Positions 1-6,613 of a DNA stretch of 8,666 nucleotides are shown in pieces. The stretch lies in the NCBI GenBank assembly GCA_015494485.1, contig WGBF01000461.1:1-8666 (forward strand), written 5' to 3'. A model generated the notes under the pieces. That model ran no database searches. It saw only the letters and a list, made by a program, of their open reading frames with translations, and was not told the DNA's origin. The stretch's first letter is position 1. Each line of letters starts with the position of its first letter. The stretch is from a bacterium (GTDB lineage: Bacteria; Calditrichota; Calditrichia; RBG-13-44-9; J042). The translations under genes and the position numbers were made by a program.

Positions 1-771
1 AACCTGTACAGCTTCCAGAATTTTCAGCGGAGCAGGGTAATTCCCCATAGTTTGCTTCAGAACCATTTGCCGGGCTTTTTTAAAGATGATGCTCCGCCCT
101 ATGGGGGTGTTTTCCAGAAGTTTTTCCGCAAATGTCCGGCGGTCTTTCCGTTGAAATGGGCGTTCGCTAAGCCGCCGGGCGACATTCAGTGCTGCCGGTA
201 AAAGGCCGTACTCATGAATCAATTCGTCCACCAAACCCATTCGTTTGGCCTGCCGGGGATACACATTTTTGCCGGTTAACATCATATTCAGTGCCCGCTG
301 GATGCCCACCAGTCGCGGCAGGCGTTGCGTGCCACCGGCACCGGGTAGTAGCCCCAATTTTACTTCCGGTAAGGCCAGAACGGTTTTCTTTCCGGTGGTG
401 GCAATTCGGTAATGGCAGGCCAATGCCACTTCCAGTCCCCCACCCAGCGCGGCCCCGTGGATGGCGGCAATTACCGGACGGGGAAACGCCTCCAGACGGT
501 TTAACAACGCATGCCCGCGGCGGCTTATGGCTTCGGCTTCGCCGGGTTCTGTGATGGCGGCAATCATGTCCAGGTCTGCCCCGGCAATGAAATTGTCCGC
601 TTTGCGGCTGATAAGAATAATGGCCTGGATGGCGGTATCGGCTTCAATCCGATCAAACATCTCTTCAAATTCTTCCATCATCTGGCGGGAAATTTTATTC
701 ACCTTCTCATCGGGATAATCCATCCAGACAATGCCAATATTGTCCCGTTTTTCCAGTTCTAAAATGTTCAT
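1..771 (-). CDS. fadJ: Fatty-acid oxidation multifunctional protein, enoyl-CoA hydratase part (partial, 3' end off the window)
   Basis: The reading frame is open from the ATG at 771 to the left edge (257 codons, no stop), so only the N-terminal domain is present. It is a crotonase-fold enoyl-CoA hydratase. FIAGADL (residues 61-67) and HGAALGGG (105-112) fit the oxyanion-hole regions. Glu114 (in GGGLE) and Glu136 (in LPEVKLGLLPGAGGT) are the two expected catalytic acids. Their 22-residue spacing matches the mitochondrial trifunctional alpha subunit as I remember it (Glu151/Glu173). The start follows AGGAG at 781-785 with a 9-nt spacer, and an in-frame TGA lies just upstream. The gene begins 50 bp after the thiolase stop, a classic beta-subunit/alpha-subunit pair. 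The full protein should continue into 3-hydroxyacyl-CoA dehydrogenase domains outside the window, which would separate FadJ/FadB/HADHA from a stand-alone hydratase. The partner thiolase makes FadJ much the likelier reading. Confidence 0.88.
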   Translation of the reverse strand, partial: MNILELEKRDNIGIVWMDYPDEKVNKISRQMMEEFEEMFDRIEADTAIQAIILISRKADNFIAGADLDMIAAITEPGEAEAISRRGHALLNRLEAFPRPVIAAIHGAALGGGLEVALACHYRIATTGKKTVLALPEVKLGLLPGAGGTQRLPRLVGIQRALNMMLTGKNVYPRQAKRMGLVDELIHEYGLLPAALNVARRLSERPFQRKDRRTFAEKLLENTPIGRSIIFKKARQMVLKQTMGNYPAPLKILEAVQV

Positions 772-780
772 GGATTTTGA

Positions 781-785
781 CTCCT
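781..785 (-). promoter_or_regulatory. Ribosome binding site of the fadJ-like gene
   Basis: AGGAG on the minus strand, 9 nt before the ATG at 771. It fixes the start of the edge-truncated multifunctional gene. Confidence 0.75.
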
Positions 786-821
786 CATATTATCATGGTT
801 TTGGTCTTTCCCATTGCCGGA

Positions 822-2123
822 TTATTGGGGATAACGTTCCAACAAAATGGCATTTCCCATGGCCCCTGCCGCACAGGCGGCAACCAGAGCAAATTGTCCG
901 TCTTCCCGGATCAGCCGATTGGCAGCCGTGGTAACCAACCGGGCACCGGTCGCTCCAAAGGGATGGCCTAAGGATAATGAGCCCCCCAGGGTGTTAAATT
1001 TTTCCATGGGAATCTCCCCAACGGCTTTTTCCCGTCCCAGTTTTTCACGGGCAAAGGTATCGGATGCCAGCAATTTGAGGTTTGCCAGGATTTGCGCGGC
1101 AAACGCTTCATGAAATTCAAACACATCAATATCCTTCAGGCTTAAGCCGGTTTTGTCCAACAATCTGGGGGTAGCATACGCGGGTCCCAGGAGCAATTCT
1201 TCGTACGGGTCCTGAGCGGTAAACACATAATCCCGGATGTAGGCTTTTGGGGTAATTCCCAGCCGTTTTGCCGCTTCTTCTGACATGATGAGGGTCATGG
1301 CAGCACCGTCGGTCAGAAAGGAGGAATTTCCGGCCGTTAAGGTACCGTGCGGTTTAATGAAGGCCGGGCGTAATTTTTGCAATTTTTCCAGGGAGGTGTC
1401 CCCGCGGGGACCGTTATCGCGCTCCACGGTTTTCATGGTGGGAGGCACCTGCACTGGCCACACTTCATCTTTAAGCAGACCGGACTCAATGGCTTTAGCC
1501 GCCAATTGATGGGACCGGAGGGCATATTGGTCCTGCTCTTCGCGGGAAATGCCAATGCGGGCGGCCAGCATGTCACAGTCCTCACCCATGGTTCGGTCGG
1601 TGGTAAATTCCGCCACAGCGGGGATTTCCGGTAACAAATCGGACAGTTTTAATCTCTTCAGAAATTTCAGGTAGTCGGTGGGTTTGCGGTATTTCTGGGC
1701 TTCAATGAGCTTCAGGCGAAATCGCTTCCGAAAACGGATGGGAACATCGGTTAAACTTTCCGTTCCACCCGCTAACACCACCTCCGCCTGCCCGGTTCGG
1801 ATTAAATCCATGCCATCCGTAATCGCCCGATTGGCGGAAATGCAGGCCTGGCTAATGGTGAACGCCGGCACCGTATTGGGAATACCCGCAGCCAACGCCG
1901 CATCACGGGCAACATTGGGCGTATTCACGTTCTGAATCACAGAACCCATTAATACCCAGTCAATTGCACCGGGGTCAATGCCGATTTTATCCAATAATGC
2001 TTTTACCGCCATCCGGGCCAGGTCGTAACTGGTTAGCTCCCGGTATTCGGTATTGGAACGCATAAACGGAATGCGTACCCCATCTACCAAAACCACATTG
2101 GTCTGGGTTCTTGTTGTAGCCAT
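822..2123 (-). CDS. fadI: Acetyl-CoA C-acyltransferase (3-ketoacyl-CoA thiolase), trifunctional-protein beta-subunit type
   Basis: A 433-residue thiolase that cleaves 3-ketoacyl-CoA with CoA to acetyl-CoA and a shortened acyl-CoA, the last step of beta-oxidation. The nucleophile is Cys94 (SQACISANRA). His338 lies in FHEAFAAQILAN, His387 in GGSLSLGHPFGATG (380-393), and the second active-site cysteine is Cys417 in CAAGAMGNAILLE. FHEAF in place of the usual NEAF, and CAAG in place of CAGG, are hallmarks of the FadI/HADHB branch. Residues about 127-171 form a long, strongly basic insert (FRKRFRLKLIEAQKYRK and onwards) ending in LPEIPAVAEF, where the human beta subunit has its membrane-binding loop, so peripheral membrane association is likely. 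A very good SD (AGGAGG at 2129-2134, 5-nt spacer) supports the start. It sits 32 bp after the DUF2231 gene and 50 bp before the hydratase/dehydrogenase gene, consistent with one transcript. Confidence 0.93.
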   Translation of the reverse strand: MATTRTQTNVVLVDGVRIPFMRSNTEYRELTSYDLARMAVKALLDKIGIDPGAIDWVLMGSVIQNVNTPNVARDAALAAGIPNTVPAFTISQACISANRAITDGMDLIRTGQAEVVLAGGTESLTDVPIRFRKRFRLKLIEAQKYRKPTDYLKFLKRLKLSDLLPEIPAVAEFTTDRTMGEDCDMLAARIGISREEQDQYALRSHQLAAKAIESGLLKDEVWPVQVPPTMKTVERDNGPRGDTSLEKLQKLRPAFIKPHGTLTAGNSSFLTDGAAMTLIMSEEAAKRLGITPKAYIRDYVFTAQDPYEELLLGPAYATPRLLDKTGLSLKDIDVFEFHEAFAAQILANLKLLASDTFAREKLGREKAVGEIPMEKFNTLGGSLSLGHPFGATGARLVTTAANRLIREDGQFALVAACAAGAMGNAILLERYPQ

Positions 2124-2128
2124 GTTGG

Positions 2129-2134
2129 CCTCCT
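2129..2134 (-). promoter_or_regulatory. Strong ribosome binding site of fadI
   Basis: Perfect AGGAGG on the minus strand, 5 nt before the fadI ATG. It lies in the 32-bp gap after the DUF2231 stop codon. Confidence 0.8.
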
Positions 2135-2155
2135 GTGGAATCGTTTATGTTTGAT

Positions 2156-2632
2156 TTAGTCTGTTGACTGGAATAAATCCTGCGACGGTGGTGCTGGCAC
2201 GGAGGAAGTCCGGGTTCCGATACCGTATTTATAAACCATTTCGCCACCCAGAAGTCCGGTACGAAACAGCATGGCCAGGGTAAAAATTGCCACCAGCCGG
2301 TATCCCCACTTTAATATCCCCCGGGGATAGTGTTGTTTCCCCATGATCCACCGAAGCACAAGCGTCAGCAATGCTCCCCCGGTAGTCAACAGAGCGGAAA
2401 GACGATGAGCAGCCACGTGGGCGCTGAATTGGGCAGGTATTTCAACATTTTTTTCGGCTTGCAAGCCTGTTATTACCGCAATTATGGCAAACAACAGTCC
2501 TGCAGAAAGCAGCGGCAGTACCAGAGCGCCATACCGTGCATTGCGGCTAATCTGGTAAATTCCGTCCGCAACAATGCCAATACTCAACAACGCAATGGCA
2601 AAATGAACAACAATTGGATGTAACCACTCCAT
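2156..2632 (-). CDS. DUF2231-family integral membrane protein
   Basis: A 158-residue inner-membrane protein with four predicted membrane segments at about residues 6-25, 35-57, 79-97 and 109-128. The opening HPIVVHFAIAL (5-15), a histidine pair H72xxxH76 between helices 2 and 3, and the ending GLLGGEMVYKYGIG (126-139) match the DUF2231 pattern as I know it. The biochemical role of that family is not established. The conserved histidines (H5, H10, H72, H76) at membrane boundaries could bind haem or metal, but that is inference. The C-terminal tail is polar and Pro/Ser-rich. An AGAGGGTG ribosome site lies just before the ATG. It is the first gene of the apparent operon that continues into the thiolase 32 bp later, suggesting a possible link to electron disposal or lipid metabolism, unproven. 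Confidence 0.8.
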   Translation of the reverse strand: MEWLHPIVVHFAIALLSIGIVADGIYQISRNARYGALVLPLLSAGLLFAIIAVITGLQAEKNVEIPAQFSAHVAAHRLSALLTTGGALLTLVLRWIMGKQHYPRGILKWGYRLVAIFTLAMLFRTGLLGGEMVYKYGIGTRTSSVPAPPSQDLFQSTD

Positions 2633-2636
2633 TATT

Positions 2637-2645
2637 CACCCTCTT
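2637..2645 (-). promoter_or_regulatory. Ribosome binding site of the DUF2231 gene
   Basis: AAGAGGGTG on the minus strand, a few bases before the ATG at 2632. It supports the start at residue 1, which places the conserved HPxxVHF motif at the extreme N-terminus as expected for the family. Confidence 0.65.
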
Positions 2646-2805
2646 GAATATTTCCAAATTAATACATGAAATGCCCGGCAAAAAGGTTTAACGAAAATTC
2701 CCCCCTTGATTTCTGTTTTCCCGGAATCCAAATTGTTCTTCAAGTTCCCATGGGTATCGACGAAAATAGGATAAGAATTTTGGGAACGAAAAAGTTGAAA
2801 AAATT

Positions 2806-2839
2806 TTTGATTATCTTAAACTTACAAACTATATTTTTG
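2806..2839 (+). promoter_or_regulatory. Predicted promoter of the TPR gene, giving a nearly leaderless mRNA
   Basis: Two readings overlap here. As a sigma-70-type promoter: TTGATT at 2807-2812, a 17-nt spacer, and TATATT at 2830-2835. As a Bacteroidetes-type promoter: TTTG at 2806-2809 and a perfect TAnnTTTG (TATTTTTG) at 2832-2839, 22 nt apart. In either case transcription would begin within a few bases of the ATG at 2844, and no Shine-Dalgarno sequence exists between. The octamer TATTTTTG also occurs by chance inside genes (3278-3285 plus; near 5125 minus), so position, not the octamer alone, is the argument. Confidence 0.5.
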
Positions 2840-2843
2840 CGCT

Positions 2844-4703
2844 ATGAATAAGAAATTACTGGTATCTATCGGGGTCCTTTTATATAGTTTCCTGTATATC
2901 CTTTTTCCCACCCGCTCGGATGCCCAAAGCAAGCGAATTGTGGGAATCATGTTTTTCAATAACCAGTCCAGTATTACCAACAACTGGGTTGGTTACGGCA
3001 TTGAATACCTCCTTTATGACAAATTAAAAAACGTAAACGCCATCACCGTTTATGAAAAGGAAACCCTGAACCGGGTATTAAAAAAGGTTAAAGCACAAAA
3101 CTCCCGGGATTTAACGGCCCGTAAGATTTTTAGCATCGGAAAGTTTACTGGTGTTGAGCTGTTATTTGCCGGCAACTATGCCGTTAAAAATGGTCGTCTG
3201 GCGTTTAATCTGAAATTGTACTCTACGTACACCGGCAATCCTGTTTTTGACAAAACGTATACCGGTGACCTCAATAATATTTTTGGGCTGGTGAGTCAGG
3301 GGATTCTGGAAGCGCTGGAAACCATTCAAATTCCCCTCTCCCCTCAGGAAAAAAGTTATATTCAGGCAAAGCCCACCAATTCCCTCAAGGCGTTTGAATC
3401 CTATTGTAAAGCCTACGTGGAAATTAGCCGGGGTTCTCCAATGGAGATGATTGCCGGCTATTTTCAACGTGCCATTCAGGAGGACCCGAATTTCTGGGAA
3501 GCCCCCTACAACCTGGGTGTGATTTACTACAATTTTAATTTGTACGATAAAGCCCTGCAGTTGTTTGACCGCGTAATTCAGCAACGGCCGGATTTTTACA
3601 AAGCGTACTACGGGAAAGGGGTTATCTTTTATCTTCAACGGCAGTACAAAAAGGCCATTCAGCTTTTCCAGAAAGTTCTGGAGTTAAAGCCGGACCACGA
3701 CCGTTCTTACTATTACATGGGGATTTGCCAGGTACGTTCAAAGCAACTCACCGCGGGAATCAAATCGCTGGAAAAATCCATTGAATTAAACCCCAATTAC
3801 GCGCCGGCATATTACCAGCTGGCTCTGGCGGACATGCGGCGCGGCTGGTTCCGCAAAGCCATTGTCAGTTTAAACAAAGCGGTAAAATTGAATCCCGATT
3901 TTTACCTGGCCTACAATGCTCTGGGCGAAGCCTATTATTCCCAAAACATGTTTGAAGAAGCCATTATTGCTTTCAAAAAAGCCATTGGGTTACATAAGTC
4001 TTATGCCCGCGCTTACTTTAACCTGGCCAACTCCATTTACAAACAAGGTGCACTGGCAGAAATTGTGGAAGCCTTCTGGGCCATTATGGAATTGCAATTA
4101 AAACCCACAGCTAAAGGGGACGGCGGGGAATCCAACGAATTGATGAAGCTGCGGGAACAATCCAAAAAGCAAGATCCCTCCAAAATTTACCGGGCGATGA
4201 TTACCAATTACCGCAAAGCGTTAAAGTACAATCCCAAATTTTATCAGGCCAGTTACAACCTGGCCCTAACCTACGAAAACCGTGGCAATCTTGATTCGGC
4301 CATTTATTATTACAAGAAAACCATTTCCATTAAGCCGAAACTGTCCCAGGCCCACATGCGCCTTGGTAAAATTTACGAAAAACAGAAGCGCTATAACGAA
4401 GCCTTGCGTGAATTTGAAGAGGTGGTCAAAATTGATCCTTCTTACTTCGCCTCCCATCCGCAACTGGGCGAAGAATACCGCAACGTGAATATCATTGAAT
4501 TTGTGCTTCAGAAATACCAGGCCCGCCTGAGCCGCAATCCGCGGGATGCGGAAGCATTGGGAGTGGTTGGCAGAATTTATTTCCAGCTGGGGCGATTGGG
4601 GCAGGCGGAACAGTATTTTCAGCAGTTGGTGCAACTCAAACCCAATGACCAATTGGCACAGGAAACGTTGCGGGAAATCCGAAAGCGCCTCCGCAAGTTA
4701 TAA
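2844..4703 (+). CDS. Secreted TPR-repeat protein with N-terminal CsgG/FlgO-like domain
   Basis: A 619-residue exported protein. Residues 1-27 form a signal peptide: MNKK, a hydrophobic core at 5-21, and a likely signal peptidase I cut after SDA (25-27). Residues about 30-160 resemble the CsgG/FlgO/TolB-N type domain of envelope proteins (RIVGIMFFNN, then GYGIEYLLYDKL, then LLFAGNYAVKNGRLAFNLKLYS). From about 183 there are regular 34-residue TPR units starting near 183, 217, 251, 285, 319, 353 and 387, then near 466 and 500, and a last one near 566. Each carries the usual pattern (for example AYYGKGVIFYLQRQYKKAI). Residues about 420-447 are a charged insert that breaks the array. TPRs bind proteins, so an envelope scaffold or assembly role is likely, but the partner is unknown. 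There is no SD. The start is chosen because the signal peptide begins there and an in-frame stop lies 27 nt upstream. It is transcribed alone and converges on the HAD gene with a 21-bp gap. Confidence 0.85.
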   Translation: MNKKLLVSIGVLLYSFLYILFPTRSDAQSKRIVGIMFFNNQSSITNNWVGYGIEYLLYDKLKNVNAITVYEKETLNRVLKKVKAQNSRDLTARKIFSIGKFTGVELLFAGNYAVKNGRLAFNLKLYSTYTGNPVFDKTYTGDLNNIFGLVSQGILEALETIQIPLSPQEKSYIQAKPTNSLKAFESYCKAYVEISRGSPMEMIAGYFQRAIQEDPNFWEAPYNLGVIYYNFNLYDKALQLFDRVIQQRPDFYKAYYGKGVIFYLQRQYKKAIQLFQKVLELKPDHDRSYYYMGICQVRSKQLTAGIKSLEKSIELNPNYAPAYYQLALADMRRGWFRKAIVSLNKAVKLNPDFYLAYNALGEAYYSQNMFEEAIIAFKKAIGLHKSYARAYFNLANSIYKQGALAEIVEAFWAIMELQLKPTAKGDGGESNELMKLREQSKKQDPSKIYRAMITNYRKALKYNPKFYQASYNLALTYENRGNLDSAIYYYKKTISIKPKLSQAHMRLGKIYEKQKRYNEALREFEEVVKIDPSYFASHPQLGEEYRNVNIIEFVLQKYQARLSRNPRDAEALGVVGRIYFQLGRLGQAEQYFQQLVQLKPNDQLAQETLREIRKRLRKL

Positions 4704-4724
4704 GAACGCATTGGGGGCTGAAAA

Positions 4725-5585
4725 CTATTCCCGCCCAGCCGGCGATTCCACCTCCACTTCTGCCATTTCTTTTAGCATTTCCTTAATAATGGACCACAGG
4801 GATTGATCCGTCTCTTCTACCTGCCGCGTTGCGGAATGCTCCAAATCGGCAATGGCTTGCAAAATCGCCTCCGGGGTGCGAACAATGGCATCGGGCACTT
4901 CCGCGCGGGATCGGGGTTGCTGGCGCCAGTTAGGTACCCGCTCCAGAGAATCGAAATAAATTCGTTCCCGATAGCTTTGCGGTAAAACGCCACGGGCTTT
5001 TCTGTCGAAGCGTGCCAGGATGGTGCGCATGCCCAATTGTTTGGCCGGTGCCACATCGTGGTCCACCCGGTCACCAATCATAACCGCCGCCTCCGGAGGG
5101 GTTTTGGCCTGTTGTAAGGCCCATTCAAAAATAGCCGGTTCGGGTTTGCGCATTCCCAACGTTTCACTAATCGCCACAACTTTGAAGTAATTGAGCAATC
5201 CTCTGCGCCGCAAATAATCGGTAATCAGGGGCGGTTGATTGGCAATGATGCCCAATTGATAAAACGGGGACAGATTGTGCACCACATATCGCATGCCCGG
5301 CATTTCCCGCAAGTACAGGTGTCGCCGCCGGAGGGAAAAATAGCGCACATAATAGTTGTACGTTTTCAAATCATTGGATGGCAGGAACTCCCGGGCAATG
5401 GAAGCATCCGGACGGGGATCCCCCTGTCGCTGAATTCGTTTTTCCCGTTCGGCCATCAGCGCTTCAAAGGTCCACCGGCTGTCCTGTTTGCGAAGCAGGG
5501 TCCATAACATTTCATATAATTTGAAATGAATCCAGTCCTCATTTAACAGGACACTGCCAACATCAAAAAATATGGTTTTAATCAC
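4725..5585 (-). CDS. HAD-superfamily hydrolase (haloacid dehalogenase-like)
   Basis: A 286-residue cytoplasmic protein. Motif I is FFDVGSVLL with nucleophile Asp8. The second acid of the phosphatase DxD motif is Gly10, as in YihX-like proteins. The motif II position reads GIIANQP (112-118), with Ala115 where Ser/Thr is usual. Motif III is Lys147 in GMRKPEP. Motif IV is GDRVDHD (171-177). A helical cap lies between about 15 and 95. The C-terminus, from about 222, is an extra Arg/Glu-rich tail ending in an acidic helix. The start is GTG, overlapping the upstream TGA in the sequence GTGA, with GAGG at 5593-5596 and a 7-nt spacer, so translation is probably coupled to the kinase. It is the last gene of the four-gene operon. 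Substrate unknown; a small phosphorylated metabolite would be typical, but the motif I and II changes make this uncertain. Confidence 0.85.
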   Translation of the reverse strand: MIKTIFFDVGSVLLNEDWIHFKLYEMLWTLLRKQDSRWTFEALMAEREKRIQRQGDPRPDASIAREFLPSNDLKTYNYYVRYFSLRRRHLYLREMPGMRYVVHNLSPFYQLGIIANQPPLITDYLRRRGLLNYFKVVAISETLGMRKPEPAIFEWALQQAKTPPEAAVMIGDRVDHDVAPAKQLGMRTILARFDRKARGVLPQSYRERIYFDSLERVPNWRQQPRSRAEVPDAIVRTPEAILQAIADLEHSATRQVEETDQSLWSIIKEMLKEMAEVEVESPAGRE

Positions 5586-6613
5586 GCTTTAACCTCACTG
5601 AGGCATTGTTGCAATATGTCCTGCACGGTGCGAAATTCGGGGAAGTGCTGGAGCAACGCAATGACCATTTCAATGGTTGGTAAGATGAACTTCTTGTAGG
5701 TGCCATTCCCCACCCGTTGAAAATTTTTGCTGAAAGCCCCGGCATCGTGCAACTTGCGCTGAATGGCAAACAAGTAGCTCTTCCGGTAAAATTCCTCCTG
5801 CGATGTCCAGCCGCCCGGTAGGTGTTTCTGAAAGTCAAAATACTCCGCTAACAATTGCTCCCGTAAGTCTGCAGGGGTATTCAGGTAGGAATCCCATAAC
5901 AATGAGACCATATCGTACAATGGATTTCCATACCGGGCATCCTGGAAATCAATCAGCTTAAAATGAATCCGGTCGTACCCATTAAAGTACGCCATTAAAT
6001 TACTGCTCTGGTAATCCCGGTGAACAAACAGGGTTGGTGGCACGCTTAATTCCCGGATTAGCGTTTCGCGAAAGTCGGTTAGCGCGTTTTCTTCCGCCGC
6101 GGTTAATCGGGTTTTAAAAAAGCGTTCCAGAAGGTGTAAGCGGAAATGATGGTCAAATTCAAACTGAAAAAATGTTTCATCCATGGGCCGCCGGAAGGCC
6201 GGGCAATGACGCTCGTATTTGCAGGTGGTTTGAATGTGCTTTAAAAATTCCAGTGCTTCCCGCAATGCCAGCTCAATGGGTAACTGACGGGCATTGACCC
6301 ATTCCTCCAGTGTGGGCGCATCCACAAATTCCAGAAAGAGCAACTTTCCTTCCTGCCAGATTTCAAACAACCGGGGCGTGGGAACCCCCATTCGCTTGAG
6401 GTAATAATCCACATCCATGTAATCCTGAAGGGAAGCGGCGTAATCGTCCGGGAAAACCATTACCAGCAATTCGTCTGCAGGGAAGTAATGTGGTGCCTGC
6501 AGGGTGATTTTCCAGAACTCCCGCGGTGACGCCCCGCCCCGCATCTTTACCAACTCCCGAATGGGACTACCGATGTACGCTTCCACGTTGCGTTGTAATT
6601 CCTCACGTTCCAT
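5582..6613 (-). CDS. Aminoglycoside phosphotransferase (APH)/AmgK-like small-molecule kinase
   Basis: A 343-residue kinase of the APH/choline kinase fold. The catalytic loop is FVHRDYQSSNL (197-207) with Asp200 as base and Asn205. The metal-binding DFQD begins at Asp222 and is followed by ARYGNPLYDMVSLLWDSY. That block is very close to AmgK, the cell-wall recycling kinase that phosphorylates N-acetylmuramate and N-acetylglucosamine at the anomeric position. The N-terminal GGASPREFWKI (26-36) fits the AmgK nucleotide loop, and LLVMVFPDD (49-57) carries a Met where classical APH enzymes have Lys, also AmgK-like as I recall. No MurU-type nucleotidyltransferase is adjacent; a HAD hydrolase follows instead. 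The gene overlaps the thioesterase end by 11 nt and the HAD start by 4 nt. The ATG at 6613 has AGAGG only 3 nt upstream. The kinase fold is sure; the sugar substrate is an inference. Confidence 0.85.
   Translation of the reverse strand: MEREELQRNVEAYIGSPIRELVKMRGGASPREFWKITLQAPHYFPADELLVMVFPDDYAASLQDYMDVDYYLKRMGVPTPRLFEIWQEGKLLFLEFVDAPTLEEWVNARQLPIELALREALEFLKHIQTTCKYERHCPAFRRPMDETFFQFEFDHHFRLHLLERFFKTRLTAAEENALTDFRETLIRELSVPPTLFVHRDYQSSNLMAYFNGYDRIHFKLIDFQDARYGNPLYDMVSLLWDSYLNTPADLREQLLAEYFDFQKHLPGGWTSQEEFYRKSYLFAIQRKLHDAGAFSKNFQRVGNGTYKKFILPTIEMVIALLQHFPEFRTVQDILQQCLSEVKA
5593..5596 (-). promoter_or_regulatory. Ribosome binding site supporting the GTG start of the HAD gene
   Basis: GAGG on the minus strand, inside the 3' end of the kinase gene and 7 nt before the GTG at 5585. 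Together with the GTGA stop/start overlap it decides the non-ATG start. Confidence 0.6.

Larger units (their letters stand above)
2633..2843. promoter_or_regulatory. Divergent intergenic region between the DUF2231-fad operon and the TPR gene
   Basis: This 211-bp AT-rich stretch must hold the promoters of both divergent units. For the minus-strand operon I see only a weak candidate: TTAATTTG at 2662-2655, one mismatch from the Bacteroidetes -7 pattern TAnnTTTG. A TTTG at 2682-2679 lies 16 nt upstream, slightly closer than usual. The middle holds small palindromes (TTCCCGGAA at 2718-2726, CCCATGGG at 2747-2754) and a 7-bp inverted repeat, GTTCCCA at 2744-2750 with TGGGAAC at 2781-2787. An A-tract/T-tract at 2798-2808 sits just upstream of the TPR promoter. 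A 61-codon ORF crossing the region (2666-2851, plus) has no family resemblance and I treat it as chance. Confidence 0.6.

Noticed and set aside
2666..2851. A 61-codon plus-strand ORF running through the divergent intergenic region into the start of the TPR gene
   Set aside because: No recognisable family, no SD, and it overlaps the predicted promoter and the signal-peptide start of the real gene. Most likely chance.
3162..3638. A 158-codon minus-strand ORF antisense to the TPR gene
   Set aside because: It is a shadow of the TPR coding sequence with no family signature or SD.
4711..4740. GGCTG/CAGCC inverted repeat near the convergent gene ends as a terminator
   Set aside because: Only five pairs with a long loop of about 15 nt, and no T-tract on either strand.
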